8,775 nt of DNA from a gamma proteobacterium symbiont of Lucinoma myriamae. Its GTDB lineage: Bacteria > Pseudomonadota > Gammaproteobacteria > GRL18. The position numbers and the translations under genes were made by a program. The notes beneath the pieces are model-generated. The model searched no databases, was not told the origin of the DNA, and saw only the letters and a list, made by a program, of their open reading frames with translations. Location of the stretch: assembly GCA_025655635.1 (NCBI GenBank), contig JAHXIM010000382.1, forward strand, positions 1 to 8,775. The letters are read 5' to 3'. This document shows, one piece after another, positions 1 through 7,466 of this stretch. Position 1 is the stretch's first letter, and each line of letters starts with the position of its first letter.

Positions 1-93
1 TGATTTTTGGTGGTAATATCATGATATTTCACTATAATTTCAATGGGTTATGATTATAGACCATTTTCAACTGATTTTTATAGGTTTATGTAG

Positions 94-369
94 GGACTGT
101 TTGTTTCTCGTCTTATTCCTATTATTCCTTATGATATCGTGAGTTACGTCATGGGAATTACACCGCTAAAACTCTGGCGCTTTTCAATTGCAACATTGAT
201 TGGTATTATCCCGACCAGTTTCTTTCTGGCTCATGTTGGCGGTGAATTGATGGCAACTAATTTCAAAGAAATGTTATCTGGTATGATGACAGCCAGTCTT
301 TTTTTTCTGCTGCCGATAGTGATCGCCATGGTGATTTTTTACCGCCATGGACAATTTAAAAATAGGTGA
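94..369 (+). pseudogene. TVP38/TMEM64 (YdjX-like) membrane protein, C-terminal remnant
   Basis: From base 94 the frame reads GLFVSRLIPIIPYDIVSYVM and on through two hydrophobic segments to a short basic tail (HGQFKNR). The R-L-I-P-x-x-P-[FY]-D-x-V-x-Y signature followed by a G-x-x-P motif (GIIPTSFF) is typical of the SNARE-associated/TVP38/TMEM64 family, inner-membrane proteins related to DedA whose bacterial roles are poorly defined. Family members are usually about 200-240 residues; only about 91 remain. A TAG at 91-93 closes the frame just upstream. The GTG at 139 has no Shine-Dalgarno sequence and lies inside the conserved motif, so it is not a true start. Frame +2 at 50-90 (MIIDHFQLIFIGL) could be a frameshifted continuation, but stops in all three frames across 1-90 leave no usable N-terminal half. 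I read it as a decayed or 5'-truncated gene; a short derived protein is less likely. Confidence 0.6.
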
Positions 370-416
370 GCATAGGCTTAACCATGGCAATTAAGAAATA
401 CATGATGAATAGGCTG

Positions 417-1595
417 TTACATATTAATAATAACCGCTTCAGAAGAACGGCAGGCTTTCTCTCTTGCCTGTTCAATGGATTCATCCAATGCCAGCGCAAC
501 ACCCATGCGCCGCTGAGTTTTTACTTTAGGCTTACCAAATAAGCGAAGCTGCGTATCGGGTTCTGCTAATACCGTTTCTAAATTACTGAATTCAACCTGT
601 GAGGATTCCCCGTTAACTAAAATGACGGAAGAAGCGCTTGACCCATACTGACGTATATTAGGAATCGGTAAGCCCAAAATGGCGCGGGCATGTAAGGCAA
701 ATTGGGATAAATTCTGAGAAATCAGAGTGACCATACCGGTATCATGCGGCCGCGGGGATACCTCACTAAAACAGACCTCATCACCCTTAATAAATAACTC
801 AACGCCAAAAATACCCCTGCCGCCTAAGTTGTCAGTGATTGTTTGTGCAATTTCAACGGCTTTTTTCTTTGCCGTCTGACTCATTGCCTGAGGCTGCCAG
901 GATTCCCGGTAATCACCATCGATTTGTTTATGCCCTATAGGCTCACAAAAAGAAGTGCTGTTGACGTGTAGAATGGTTAATAGAGTGATCTCATAATCAA
1001 AATCAACAAAACCTTCTACTATGACTTTGCCTTCACCTGTACGACCGCCTTCCTGAGCATATTTCCAGGTTTTTTCAATATCATCTTCACAGTGAATGGT
1101 ACTCTGTCCCTTGCCGGAAGAGCTCATAATAGGTTTGACTACACAGGGAATACCAATCTCTTTAACTGCAGTAAGGTACTCTTCTTTGTTTTGTGCAAAT
1201 TGAAACGGGGAGGTTGTAATACCCAGCTCTTCTGCCGCCAGGCGTCGAATACCTTCGCGATTCATAGTTAAATTAGCTGCACGAGCTGAAGGAATGACAT
1301 TAAAGCCTTCATTTTCCAGAGCCAGCAGTGTTTCTGTGGCGATGGCTTCTATTTCAGGTACGATATATTGGTGCTGCTCAGTCTCAATGACCTGGCGTAA
1401 TGCCTTACCATCGAGCATATTGACAACATGACTGCGGTGAGCCACTTGCATGGCAGGTGCATTTTCATAACGATCAACAACAATTACTTCAGCTCCCAGA
1501 CGCTGCAGTTCGATAACCACTTCTTTGGCGAGTTCGCCGCCACCGCAGAAGAGAACTCGAGTACCGGTAGGAGATAAAGGCGTGCCGATTTTCAT
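417..1595 (-). CDS. purT: Formate-dependent phosphoribosylglycinamide formyltransferase (GAR transformylase 2)
   Basis: PurT makes formyl-GAR from GAR, formate and ATP, the folate-independent route for the third step of purine synthesis, in the cytoplasm. The 392-residue product matches E. coli PurT in length and nearly throughout. The N-terminal nucleotide-fold segment has GGGELAKEV (18-26), then PEIEAIATE (80-88) and NREGIRRLAAEELG (112-125). The ATP-grasp domain has VVKPIMSSSGKGQ (152-164), VIVEG (191-195), DYRESWQPQ (228-236) and GVELF...FSEVSPRPHDTGMVTL (264-291). The glycine loop, the lysine of VVKP and the two metal-binding glutamates (E266, E278) are all in place. The start is ATG with AGGAA about 8 bases upstream. 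It is transcribed convergently with the TVP38 remnant (47-bp gap) and divergently from the DUF523 gene. No PurR-type operator was seen upstream. The gene appears intact. Confidence 0.97.
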   Translation of the reverse strand: MKIGTPLSPTGTRVLFCGGGELAKEVVIELQRLGAEVIVVDRYENAPAMQVAHRSHVVNMLDGKALRQVIETEQHQYIVPEIEAIATETLLALENEGFNVIPSARAANLTMNREGIRRLAAEELGITTSPFQFAQNKEEYLTAVKEIGIPCVVKPIMSSSGKGQSTIHCEDDIEKTWKYAQEGGRTGEGKVIVEGFVDFDYEITLLTILHVNSTSFCEPIGHKQIDGDYRESWQPQAMSQTAKKKAVEIAQTITDNLGGRGIFGVELFIKGDEVCFSEVSPRPHDTGMVTLISQNLSQFALHARAILGLPIPNIRQYGSSASSVILVNGESSQVEFSNLETVLAEPDTQLRLFGKPKVKTQRRMGVALALDESIEQAREKACRSSEAVIINM

Positions 1596-1789
1596 GTGTA
1601 TTCCTATTTGTTAAGCAAAGGTCATTGGATAAGAGTCTTCAACCAAATAAAATTGGCCGCTGATGCTTTGCTGAAATCAATAGAGCAAATAAGGCAGCGA
1701 CCAGTTTTATATTGGATATGTGTTGATTTGTCTGTATTTTAACCTTATTTTATCTTTAACTCTATTTTCCGGTTAATGGCAGACTCATT
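1596..1789. promoter_or_regulatory. Divergent intergenic region between purT and the DUF523 gene
   Basis: This 194-bp AT-rich spacer must hold the promoters for both divergent transcription units. No clear minus-strand promoter or purine operator could be picked out for purT beyond its ribosome binding site. A complementary heptamer pair, AGCAAAG (1614-1620) and CTTTGCT (1666-1672), is present, but 45 bp apart it is probably chance. No open frame with coding character is seen. Confidence 0.5.
1723..1751 (+). promoter_or_regulatory. Candidate sigma-70 promoter for the DUF523-efflux block
   Basis: TTGATT at 1723-1728 and TATTTT at 1746-1751 are separated by exactly 17 bp. Each matches the sigma-70 hexamer consensus at four of six positions. 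Transcription would begin near 1758, giving a leader of about 30 nt before the TTG start at 1790. In an AT-rich spacer such matches can arise by chance, so this is tentative. Confidence 0.35.
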
Positions 1790-2371
1790 TTGAACAATAA
1801 AATACAAATCGCAGTCAGTGCTTGTCTTCTGGAACAAAAAGTACGCTATGACGGCAAAGAAAAAAAGCATGCATTGATTACGAATGTTTTTTTGAACAAG
1901 TACTCTGATATAGTAGAACTTGTCCCTTTTTGTCCTGAAGTGGCTATTGGTCTGGGGGTGCCCAGAGCAAAAATTCAGCTTGTCAGTGATAAGAACAGGC
2001 AAAAAGATAAACAAATTCGAGTTATCGGTGTTGAAAATCACACACTTGATGTCACTGATGAATTACAATCGTATGCTGAAAAATTTTTACTTCAATACCC
2101 TGATATCAAGTATTATATTGTTAAATCCAAGTCACCAAGCTGCGCTTATCAGTCAGGCCCGCTTTTTAATGTACGGCTTAGGATGCAGGCAGATGCTGAT
2201 AATACCGGCTTGAGTAATAAATATGACTATGATGAACAGACTGAATTGACATCAGGTCTTTTTGTGCAAATGATACAAACAGTAAAACCTGGGTCAGTTT
2301 TTATTGAAGAGACTCAACTTGATTCTGAAGAGGCTTGTGAAAAGTTTTTTCAGTTAATACAACTCAGTTAA
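1790..2371 (+). CDS. DUF523 protein, candidate Fe-S thiouracil desulfurase (TudS-like)
   Basis: The 193-residue protein opens with the DUF523 signature VSACLL...VRYDGK (9-23), followed by LVPFCPEVAIGLGVPR (44-59), DVTD (87-90) and KSKSPSC (112-118). Characterised DUF523 members (TudS/RudS) are cytoplasmic desulfurases that convert 2-thiouracil to uracil with a [4Fe-4S] cluster held by three cysteines. C12, C48 and C118, with E43 upstream of the second cysteine, sit where those ligands are expected. There is no C-terminal DUF1722 domain as in E. coli YbgA. The start is TTG: the in-frame stretch from the stop at 1757 offers no ATG or GTG, and codons after 1790 quickly enter the conserved motif. 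The Shine-Dalgarno is weak (GGCAGA region). It lies 39 bp before the adaptor gene on the same strand and may be co-transcribed. Family assignment is confident; the desulfurase role is inferred. Confidence 0.85.
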   Translation: MNNKIQIAVSACLLEQKVRYDGKEKKHALITNVFLNKYSDIVELVPFCPEVAIGLGVPRAKIQLVSDKNRQKDKQIRVIGVENHTLDVTDELQSYAEKFLLQYPDIKYYIVKSKSPSCAYQSGPLFNVRLRMQADADNTGLSNKYDYDEQTELTSGLFVQMIQTVKPGSVFIEETQLDSEEACEKFFQLIQLS

Positions 2372-2378
2372 TACAACA
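2351..2378 (+). repeat. 14-bp tandem duplication across the DUF523 stop codon
   Basis: CAGTTAATACAACT (2351-2364) is followed directly by CAGTTAATACAACA (2365-2378), differing only in the last base. The first copy encodes QLIQ plus part of the next codon; the second supplies the TAA stop at 2369-2371. It looks like a recent slippage duplication at the gene end. Confidence 0.8.
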
Positions 2379-2410
2379 CCGATAAAACACGGAACAAAGA
2401 AAGTTAACGC

Positions 2411-3679
2411 ATGTTAAAAAAAATTATTATACCGCTTATTATTTTTATTCTTGCCATCGTATTTTTTAAAGTCATTGTCAGTACAAAAGATAAAGCCTCT
2501 GAGATTGAAATTAATGAGCATATCTGGCGTGTAGAGCAGAGTATTGTTGACAAGCAAACGTTGTCGCCTGCTATCACCCTATATGGTCGGGTTGAGTCAT
2601 CAGAATTATTAAATGCTGCTGCGCCGGCGGCCTGTCAGGTGGCAAAGGTGTTAGTTAAAGAAGGTGAAAATGTCAAAAAAGGGCAGTTAATGCTGAGTCT
2701 GGATAAGGCTGATTTTGAGCCGTTATTTAAGCTTGCCCAGGCAAAAGTGAATGAACTGAAAGCCCTGATTAAAAGTGAGCAATTGCGTCATGCAACAAAT
2801 TTAACATCATTAAAAAATGAGAAAAAACTACTCAAATTAAGTGAAAAGGCGCTGGCACGAGCAGAAAAAGTAAAACGCCAGAATCTGGGTTCAGTTTCAG
2901 AAACAGAACAGGCGATGCAGAAAGTAGAAATGCAGCGTTTATCTTTTATTAAAATGCAGTTTTCCGTGCAGGAACATCAGCCTCGTCAGGAGCAGTTAGA
3001 AGCTCGTTTGATACAGGCGCAGGCTGATTTAGAACAACGTCGCCTGGCTCTGGAGCGTAGTCAGATTTATGCGCCTTTTTCCGGTGTCGTAGCGAAAGTG
3101 AATGTAGCTCAGGGTGATCGGGTTAATGCTAATGAAAAATTGCTCAGCTTCTACTCGACAGAACGCCTGGAAATTCGTGCAAAACTGCCGGCCAATAGTC
3201 TTTCTGAAATACAGAAAAGTATTCGTGATGGTGAGACGTTAACAGGATTTGCTTTCTCTGGTAGTCAAGAGATGGGTAGTCAAGAGAATGGCAGCCAGGA
3301 GAAGGGTAGTCAGGTGCCATTGCTTTTGGAGCGTATTTCCGGTGAAGCTCAGGCAAGCGGTGTCGATGCAATATTTACCATAACAGCAGATAAAGTGTAT
3401 TTTCGCATCGGTGCAATTGTAGTGGTTCGATTACAGCGATCGGCACGGGATAATATGATTAAAGTGCCGTATCAGGCAATGTATGGCTCTGAGCGATTGT
3501 ATCAAATTAAAGATAATCGTTTACAGGCGGTAAAAGTCAAAACAATAGGGGAATACTTTGGTTCTATACGGGACTCACAACTATTAATTTCAAGTGATGC
3601 ACTGAATTCCGGTGATGCCATCCTGACTACACATCTGCCTAATGCCTTTACCGGTTTAAAAGTAGAGATTGTTCAATAG
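2411..3679 (+). CDS. HlyD-family periplasmic adaptor (membrane fusion) subunit of an RND efflux pump
   Basis: This protein would bridge the inner-membrane RND pump to an outer-membrane channel. Of 422 residues, 4-24 form one hydrophobic anchor (KIIIPLIIFILAIVFFKVIV) with no lipobox cysteine, so it is membrane-anchored and not a lipoprotein. The first half of the lipoyl domain is at about 66-100 (AAPAACQVAKVLVKEGENVK and following). A long charged helical hairpin spans about 103-215, and the second lipoyl half follows at 216-250 (IYAPFSGVVAKVNVAQGDRV). Beta-barrel and membrane-proximal segments follow to the C-terminus (IKVPYQAMYG, ILTTHLPNAFTGLKVEIV). An odd (GSQEx) repeat lies at 284-302 in the barrel region. 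The ATG start has an AAAGAAAG purine tract upstream. The permease gene follows after 62 bp. Substrate is not predictable from sequence; family assignment is firm. Confidence 0.93.
   Translation: MLKKIIIPLIIFILAIVFFKVIVSTKDKASEIEINEHIWRVEQSIVDKQTLSPAITLYGRVESSELLNAAAPAACQVAKVLVKEGENVKKGQLMLSLDKADFEPLFKLAQAKVNELKALIKSEQLRHATNLTSLKNEKKLLKLSEKALARAEKVKRQNLGSVSETEQAMQKVEMQRLSFIKMQFSVQEHQPRQEQLEARLIQAQADLEQRRLALERSQIYAPFSGVVAKVNVAQGDRVNANEKLLSFYSTERLEIRAKLPANSLSEIQKSIRDGETLTGFAFSGSQEMGSQENGSQEKGSQVPLLLERISGEAQASGVDAIFTITADKVYFRIGAIVVVRLQRSARDNMIKVPYQAMYGSERLYQIKDNRLQAVKVKTIGEYFGSIRDSQLLISSDALNSGDAILTTHLPNAFTGLKVEIVQ
3260..3316 (+). repeat. 15-bp tandem repeat encoding (GSQEx)n within the adaptor gene
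   Basis: Three 15-bp units, at 3260-3274, 3275-3289 and 3290-3304, encode GSQEM, GSQEN and GSQEK, and a partial fourth unit (3305-3316) encodes GSQV. The first two copies differ only at the final codon (ATG/AAT); the third carries synonymous changes (GGC AGC CAG GAG). The repeat keeps frame and lengthens a surface-type loop of the protein at residues 284-302. Confidence 0.9.
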
Positions 3680-3741
3680 TCCTAAAATGCTATGAAATTA
3701 ACCTTATCCTATATTATTGTTCATCAGGTAATCATAAAAAT

Positions 3742-6700
3742 ATGAAACTATTGTCTGTTTTTGCTCATCACAAGGTTGCTGCTAACTTATTGATGATGAT
3801 GATGATCTTATCGGGTGTGTTTGCATTAAATAAACTCAATATTCAATTTTTCCCTACTTTTGAGCTGGATCGTGTCAGTGTCAGGGTGATTTGGAGTGGT
3901 GCCAGTGCTGAAGATGTTGAAGAAGGGATCACTATCCCCTTAGAGCAGTCGCTTAAATCAGTTGATAATGTAAAAAATATGACATCAACGTCAGCACAGA
4001 ATGTTGCATCTATCCAGTTAGAATTTAATGACGGTACAGATATGATTCTGGCACTGGATAAAGTGAAACAAAAAGTGGATGAGTTTCGAAACTTACCCAA
4101 AGATGCCGAAAAGCCTCAGGTTGAGAACTTAGTTCGTTATGAAGGTGTGGCCAAGATCCTGTTATCCGGCACATCAGATTTAAGTGAGCTAAGAATTTTA
4201 GCCAATCAATTTGAACGGGAACTAACCAGCTTAGGAATTGATAAAGTAGAAATTAACGGCTTACCTGATGAACAAGTGAGCATTGAAATACCCATTGAAC
4301 AATTGCAGTATTTAGAGCTGACACTGGATGAGATCAGTGCGCGTATTAATACCTTTAGTCAGGATATGCCGTCTGGAACTTTGGGTAGTCAGCATAATGC
4401 CAAAGAATTACGCAGTCTGGAGCAGGCTCGCAGTGAAATGGAATTTGCCCGTATCCCCATAGTGACTAACAGCACTGATTTTGTGCGCTTAGGTGATGTC
4501 GCACAGATAAAGCGTGAGCCTGATAGTGAAGGCGTGTTACGTTTAAAAGAAGGCAAGGCAGTTGCTGAACTGGCCTTGCAGCGTACCGAAGATGGTAATG
4601 CTCTGCAAGCGGCTGAAATTTTGCAGCACTGGCTGGCAGAAAAACGCTCAACCTTACCTCCTAGTATTAAACTTGAAGTGTTTGATGCCAGCTGGGAAAT
4701 GATCCGTGACCGGATTTATCTGCTGGTAAAAAATGGTGGTGGCGGATTGGTTCTGGTGGTACTGATTTTATACCTGTTCCTGAATGCTCGTGTGGCATTT
4801 TGGGTGGCTTTGGGGATTCCCGTATCATTTATGGCGACTCTGGCCATTTTATATGCAGTTGGCGGCACGATTAATATGATCAGCCTGTTTGGTCTGATTA
4901 TGGCTTTAGGGATCATTGTTGATGATGCCATTGTGGTGGGTGAAGATGCTCTGGCACATTATCAGGCTGGTGAAGCGCCATTGATGGCAGCCGAAGGCGG
5001 TGCAAGAAGGATGTTTGTCCCTGTTATTGCCTCCTCATTGACAACCATTGCTGCTTTTTTACCGCTGATGATGATTGGCGGTATTATGGGAAACATTTTA
5101 TTTGATATTCCTCTGATTGTTATCTGTGTCATTCTGGCTTCTCTGGTGGAAAGCTTTTTTGTGTTGCCCGGTCATCTGCGTAATGCCTTCTCACATATAA
5201 AGCGTGCTGAGCCGTCTCTTAATGGTGAGCAGGGCGAGCCGCAAACGCAGCGCACCCTGCGCGATAAACTTGATAATGCCTTTGATACATTTCGTCAAAA
5301 CAGATTTCGCAGAATAATCACCTGGGCTTTGAATCATCGTGCTATTACTGTCGCTTTAGTACTCTCCAGTTTGATTGTTACTGCCGGACTGGTAATTGGC
5401 GGACGAATTAATTTTACCTTTTTCCCCTCACCTGAAACACAGATTATTTATGCCAATGCCAGCTTTGTTTCAGGGACTTCACGGGAGCAGACCGATGCTT
5501 ATCTTAAGCATATGGAAGAAAAGCTTAATGAAACCAATGAGGAATTAGACGGTGATCTGATTGATATGTCTGTCACTATCAGTGGTAGTTCGTTTAGCGG
5601 CGGCAGTTCCAGAAAAAGTGGTGATCAATTGGGTGCCATTTTTCTACAATTGACCGCACCTGATCATCGTAATGTGCGCAATACACAATTTATTCAACAC
5701 TGGAAAAATAAACTGGATAAAGTGGCTGGCATGGATAATATGACGATAGTGTCGCGTAAAACAGGTCCTCAGGGGAATGACATTGCGATTCGTCTTAATG
5801 GCTCTGATAATGAAAAATTAAAACAGGCTGCTACTGAGTTGTCTCAGGCATTAAGAAGTATTGACGGGGTTTATGGTGTTGATGATGATATGCCTTATGG
5901 TAAGGAACAACTTATTTACAGCCTTAAACCAACGGGTGAAATTCTAGGTCTGACTGTGACTGATATCGGTCAGCAATTGCGCACGGCATTTGATGGTAAT
6001 CTGGTGCAGATTTTTCAAGATGGTGCTGACGAAGTGGAAGTCCGTGTGCAATTGCCTAAACATGAAAGAGATCAAATCAATACTCTTGAACGTATTAATA
6101 TCCGTACACCTGCCGGTGAGTTTGTACCTCTGACCAGTGTGGCCCACTGGACGGCCAGACACGGCTTTGAAGTATTGCGTCATGCTGAGGGTAAACTGGC
6201 TTTAGAAGTTTCCGGTGAAGTGAATCCTGATATCAATAATGTCAATCGTATCATCGCCTCTTTAGAAGAAAAAATACTGCCGGAATTAAAACAAAAATAT
6301 TGGATAGATTATAGCCTGGAAGGCAGAGCTGCCGATCAAAAAGAGACCATGAGTGATATGAAATTGGGAGGAGCTCTTGGTTTGACCTTGATTTATATTG
6401 TTCTTGCCTGGGTTTTCTCTTCTTATGGCTGGCCGCTGGTGGTGATGGCTATTATTCCTTTTGGATTAGTAGGGGCGCTCTGGGGGCATTGGATTCAGGG
6501 TATAGATCTTACCTTACTGTCTATTTTTGGTTTTTTTGGCTTGTCAGGCATTGTGGTTAATGATTCCATTATTCTGGTTACTTTTTATAAACGTCTGAGG
6601 GATAAAGGTATGCTGGTTAAAGATGCTTTAATTGAAGCATCTGTACAACGTTTGCGGGCAGTGTTATTAACCTCATTAACCACAATTGCCGGTTTATTAC

Positions 6701-6897
6701 CCTTATTATTTGAGACCTCATTACAGGCACAATTTTTGATCCCGATGGCAGTTTCCATTGCTTTTGGCTTAGCATTTGCGACTGTATTGGTGTTAATTAT
6801 TATCCCGGTCTTTTTATCCATACATGAATCCATCCATTTTAAGCTTCGAGGTTTATTTTCTGAAGAAGATGGAATAAGGAATAATATATCCATATGA
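3742..6897 (+). CDS. RND-superfamily efflux permease (AcrB/MexB-like fold)
   Basis: At 1051 residues it has the usual length of an AcrB-type pump and the duplicated 12-helix plan: TM1 at about 14-31, a large periplasmic porter domain, TM2-TM6 at about 331-476, TM7 at about 533-550, a second periplasmic domain, then TM8-TM12 at about 874-1026. The family opening NIQFFPTFELDRVSV, the SGASAEDVEEGITIPLE segment and the second-half start NFTFFPSPE are present. TM4 has GIIVDDAIVVGED with the paired proton-relay aspartates D394/D395. In TM10, where AcrB has its essential lysine, the sequence is GIVVNDSIILV (N940, D941). It would use the proton gradient to expel substrates with the upstream adaptor and an outer-membrane channel encoded elsewhere. 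The paired TM4 aspartates favour HAE1-like drug/organic export over CzcA-type metal export, but the substrate is unknown. AGGT sits 12 bp before the ATG. Its stop overlaps the HIT gene start. Confidence 0.95.
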   Translation: MKLLSVFAHHKVAANLLMMMMILSGVFALNKLNIQFFPTFELDRVSVRVIWSGASAEDVEEGITIPLEQSLKSVDNVKNMTSTSAQNVASIQLEFNDGTDMILALDKVKQKVDEFRNLPKDAEKPQVENLVRYEGVAKILLSGTSDLSELRILANQFERELTSLGIDKVEINGLPDEQVSIEIPIEQLQYLELTLDEISARINTFSQDMPSGTLGSQHNAKELRSLEQARSEMEFARIPIVTNSTDFVRLGDVAQIKREPDSEGVLRLKEGKAVAELALQRTEDGNALQAAEILQHWLAEKRSTLPPSIKLEVFDASWEMIRDRIYLLVKNGGGGLVLVVLILYLFLNARVAFWVALGIPVSFMATLAILYAVGGTINMISLFGLIMALGIIVDDAIVVGEDALAHYQAGEAPLMAAEGGARRMFVPVIASSLTTIAAFLPLMMIGGIMGNILFDIPLIVICVILASLVESFFVLPGHLRNAFSHIKRAEPSLNGEQGEPQTQRTLRDKLDNAFDTFRQNRFRRIITWALNHRAITVALVLSSLIVTAGLVIGGRINFTFFPSPETQIIYANASFVSGTSREQTDAYLKHMEEKLNETNEELDGDLIDMSVTISGSSFSGGSSRKSGDQLGAIFLQLTAPDHRNVRNTQFIQHWKNKLDKVAGMDNMTIVSRKTGPQGNDIAIRLNGSDNEKLKQAATELSQALRSIDGVYGVDDDMPYGKEQLIYSLKPTGEILGLTVTDIGQQLRTAFDGNLVQIFQDGADEVEVRVQLPKHERDQINTLERINIRTPAGEFVPLTSVAHWTARHGFEVLRHAEGKLALEVSGEVNPDINNVNRIIASLEEKILPELKQKYWIDYSLEGRAADQKETMSDMKLGGALGLTLIYIVLAWVFSSYGWPLVVMAIIPFGLVGALWGHWIQGIDLTLLSIFGFFGLSGIVVNDSIILVTFYKRLRDKGMLVKDALIEASVQRLRAVLLTSLTTIAGLLPLLFETSLQAQFLIPMAVSIAFGLAFATVLVLIIIPVFLSIHESIHFKLRGLFSEEDGIRNNISI

Positions 6898-7301
6898 CAA
6901 ATTTTAAACTGGACTCACGTTTAGCAAATGATTGTTTTATCCTATCTGAATCGGAACAATTTGTGTTTTTACTGATGAATAATTCGCTGGTGCCCTGGTT
7001 TATTCTGGTACCAAAAACAGATAAAACTGAACTCCATGAGTTGGACACAGCAACACAAGCACAAGTGTTTAGTGCCATTAATACAATATCAGACTTTATA
7101 AGCAATGAGTTTAAACCGGACAAATTGAATGTGGCGGCTATTGGTAATATTGTCAATCAAATGCATATTCATATCATAGCTCGTTATAAAACAGATATTT
7201 ATTGGCCTGGTGTAGTATGGGGTGCGAGTGAAAAACAAGCCTATGAGTCAGTTGATGTGGATAAAATCAAAGAAAAATTAAATAATATATTAGAATTGTA
7301 A
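6894..7301 (+). CDS. HIT-domain protein (Ap4A hydrolase-like subgroup)
   Basis: The 135-residue protein carries the histidine-triad core NQMHIHIIARY (88-98) near its C-terminus, with LVPWFILVPK (32-41) and PDKLNVAAIGNIV (75-87) as the preceding strands and helix. HIT enzymes hydrolyse or transfer nucleotidyl groups (Ap4A, AMP-amidates). The canonical H-x-H-x-H-x-x reads Q89-x-H91-x-H93 here; H91 corresponds to the nucleophilic histidine. The downstream YWPGVVWG (103-110) suggests a bacterial HIT subgroup in which glutamine at the first position is, as I recall, usual. Its ATG overlaps the RND stop as ATGA (6894-6897), implying translational coupling; AAGGA lies about 13 bp upstream inside the permease gene. 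The link with efflux is positional only, and such HIT genes also occur in many other contexts. No convincing terminator follows. Confidence 0.85.
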   Translation: MTNFKLDSRLANDCFILSESEQFVFLLMNNSLVPWFILVPKTDKTELHELDTATQAQVFSAINTISDFISNEFKPDKLNVAAIGNIVNQMHIHIIARYKTDIYWPGVVWGASEKQAYESVDVDKIKEKLNNILEL

Positions 7302-7466
7302 TATATTATGATATACTATTAATTAATGGGTTTGATTTATCTTGGTTTTTTTACTACTATGAAGTTTATGTAAGTAAAGACAATAAGATTTATACCTATT
7401 AAGTGTTATAGTGGTTATGTAGGTTAATGTTTTCTAAATTAATAAAAATATAATAGAGAGATGGAT
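7302..7466 (+). promoter_or_regulatory. AT-rich leader of the secreted-protein gene with a candidate sigma-70 promoter
   Basis: The spacer is very AT-rich. TTGATT (7332-7337) and TACTAT (7355-7360) are 17 bp apart, each matching consensus at four of six positions, giving a start near 7367 and a leader of about 100 nt. AGAGAG (7455-7460) serves as ribosome binding site for the ATG at 7467. No convincing hairpin terminator for the upstream block was found here. Confidence 0.4.

Noticed and set aside
1596..1720. A possible PurR operator upstream of purT
   Set aside because: No match to the ACGCAAACG/TTTGCGT palindrome was found; only isolated GCAAAG words occur.
1745..2041. A 98-codon minus-strand open frame opposite the DUF523 gene
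   Set aside because: It has no recognisable motif and lies opposite a gene with clear family signatures and across its promoter region.
3790..3806. An ATG/TGA trinucleotide run (encoding MMMM) near the start of the permease as a microsatellite switch
   Set aside because: It is only four to five units of a trinucleotide within TM1; length changes would not shift the frame, and runs of Met are common in membrane segments.
6839..7156. A 105-codon minus-strand frame across the RND/HIT junction
   Set aside because: It is antisense to two well-supported, overlapping genes and has no domain signature.
7326..7373. A 15-codon mini-ORF in the leader of the secreted-protein gene, as a possible leader peptide
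   Set aside because: There is no Shine-Dalgarno before its ATG, it overlaps the likely promoter, and no attenuator hairpin follows.
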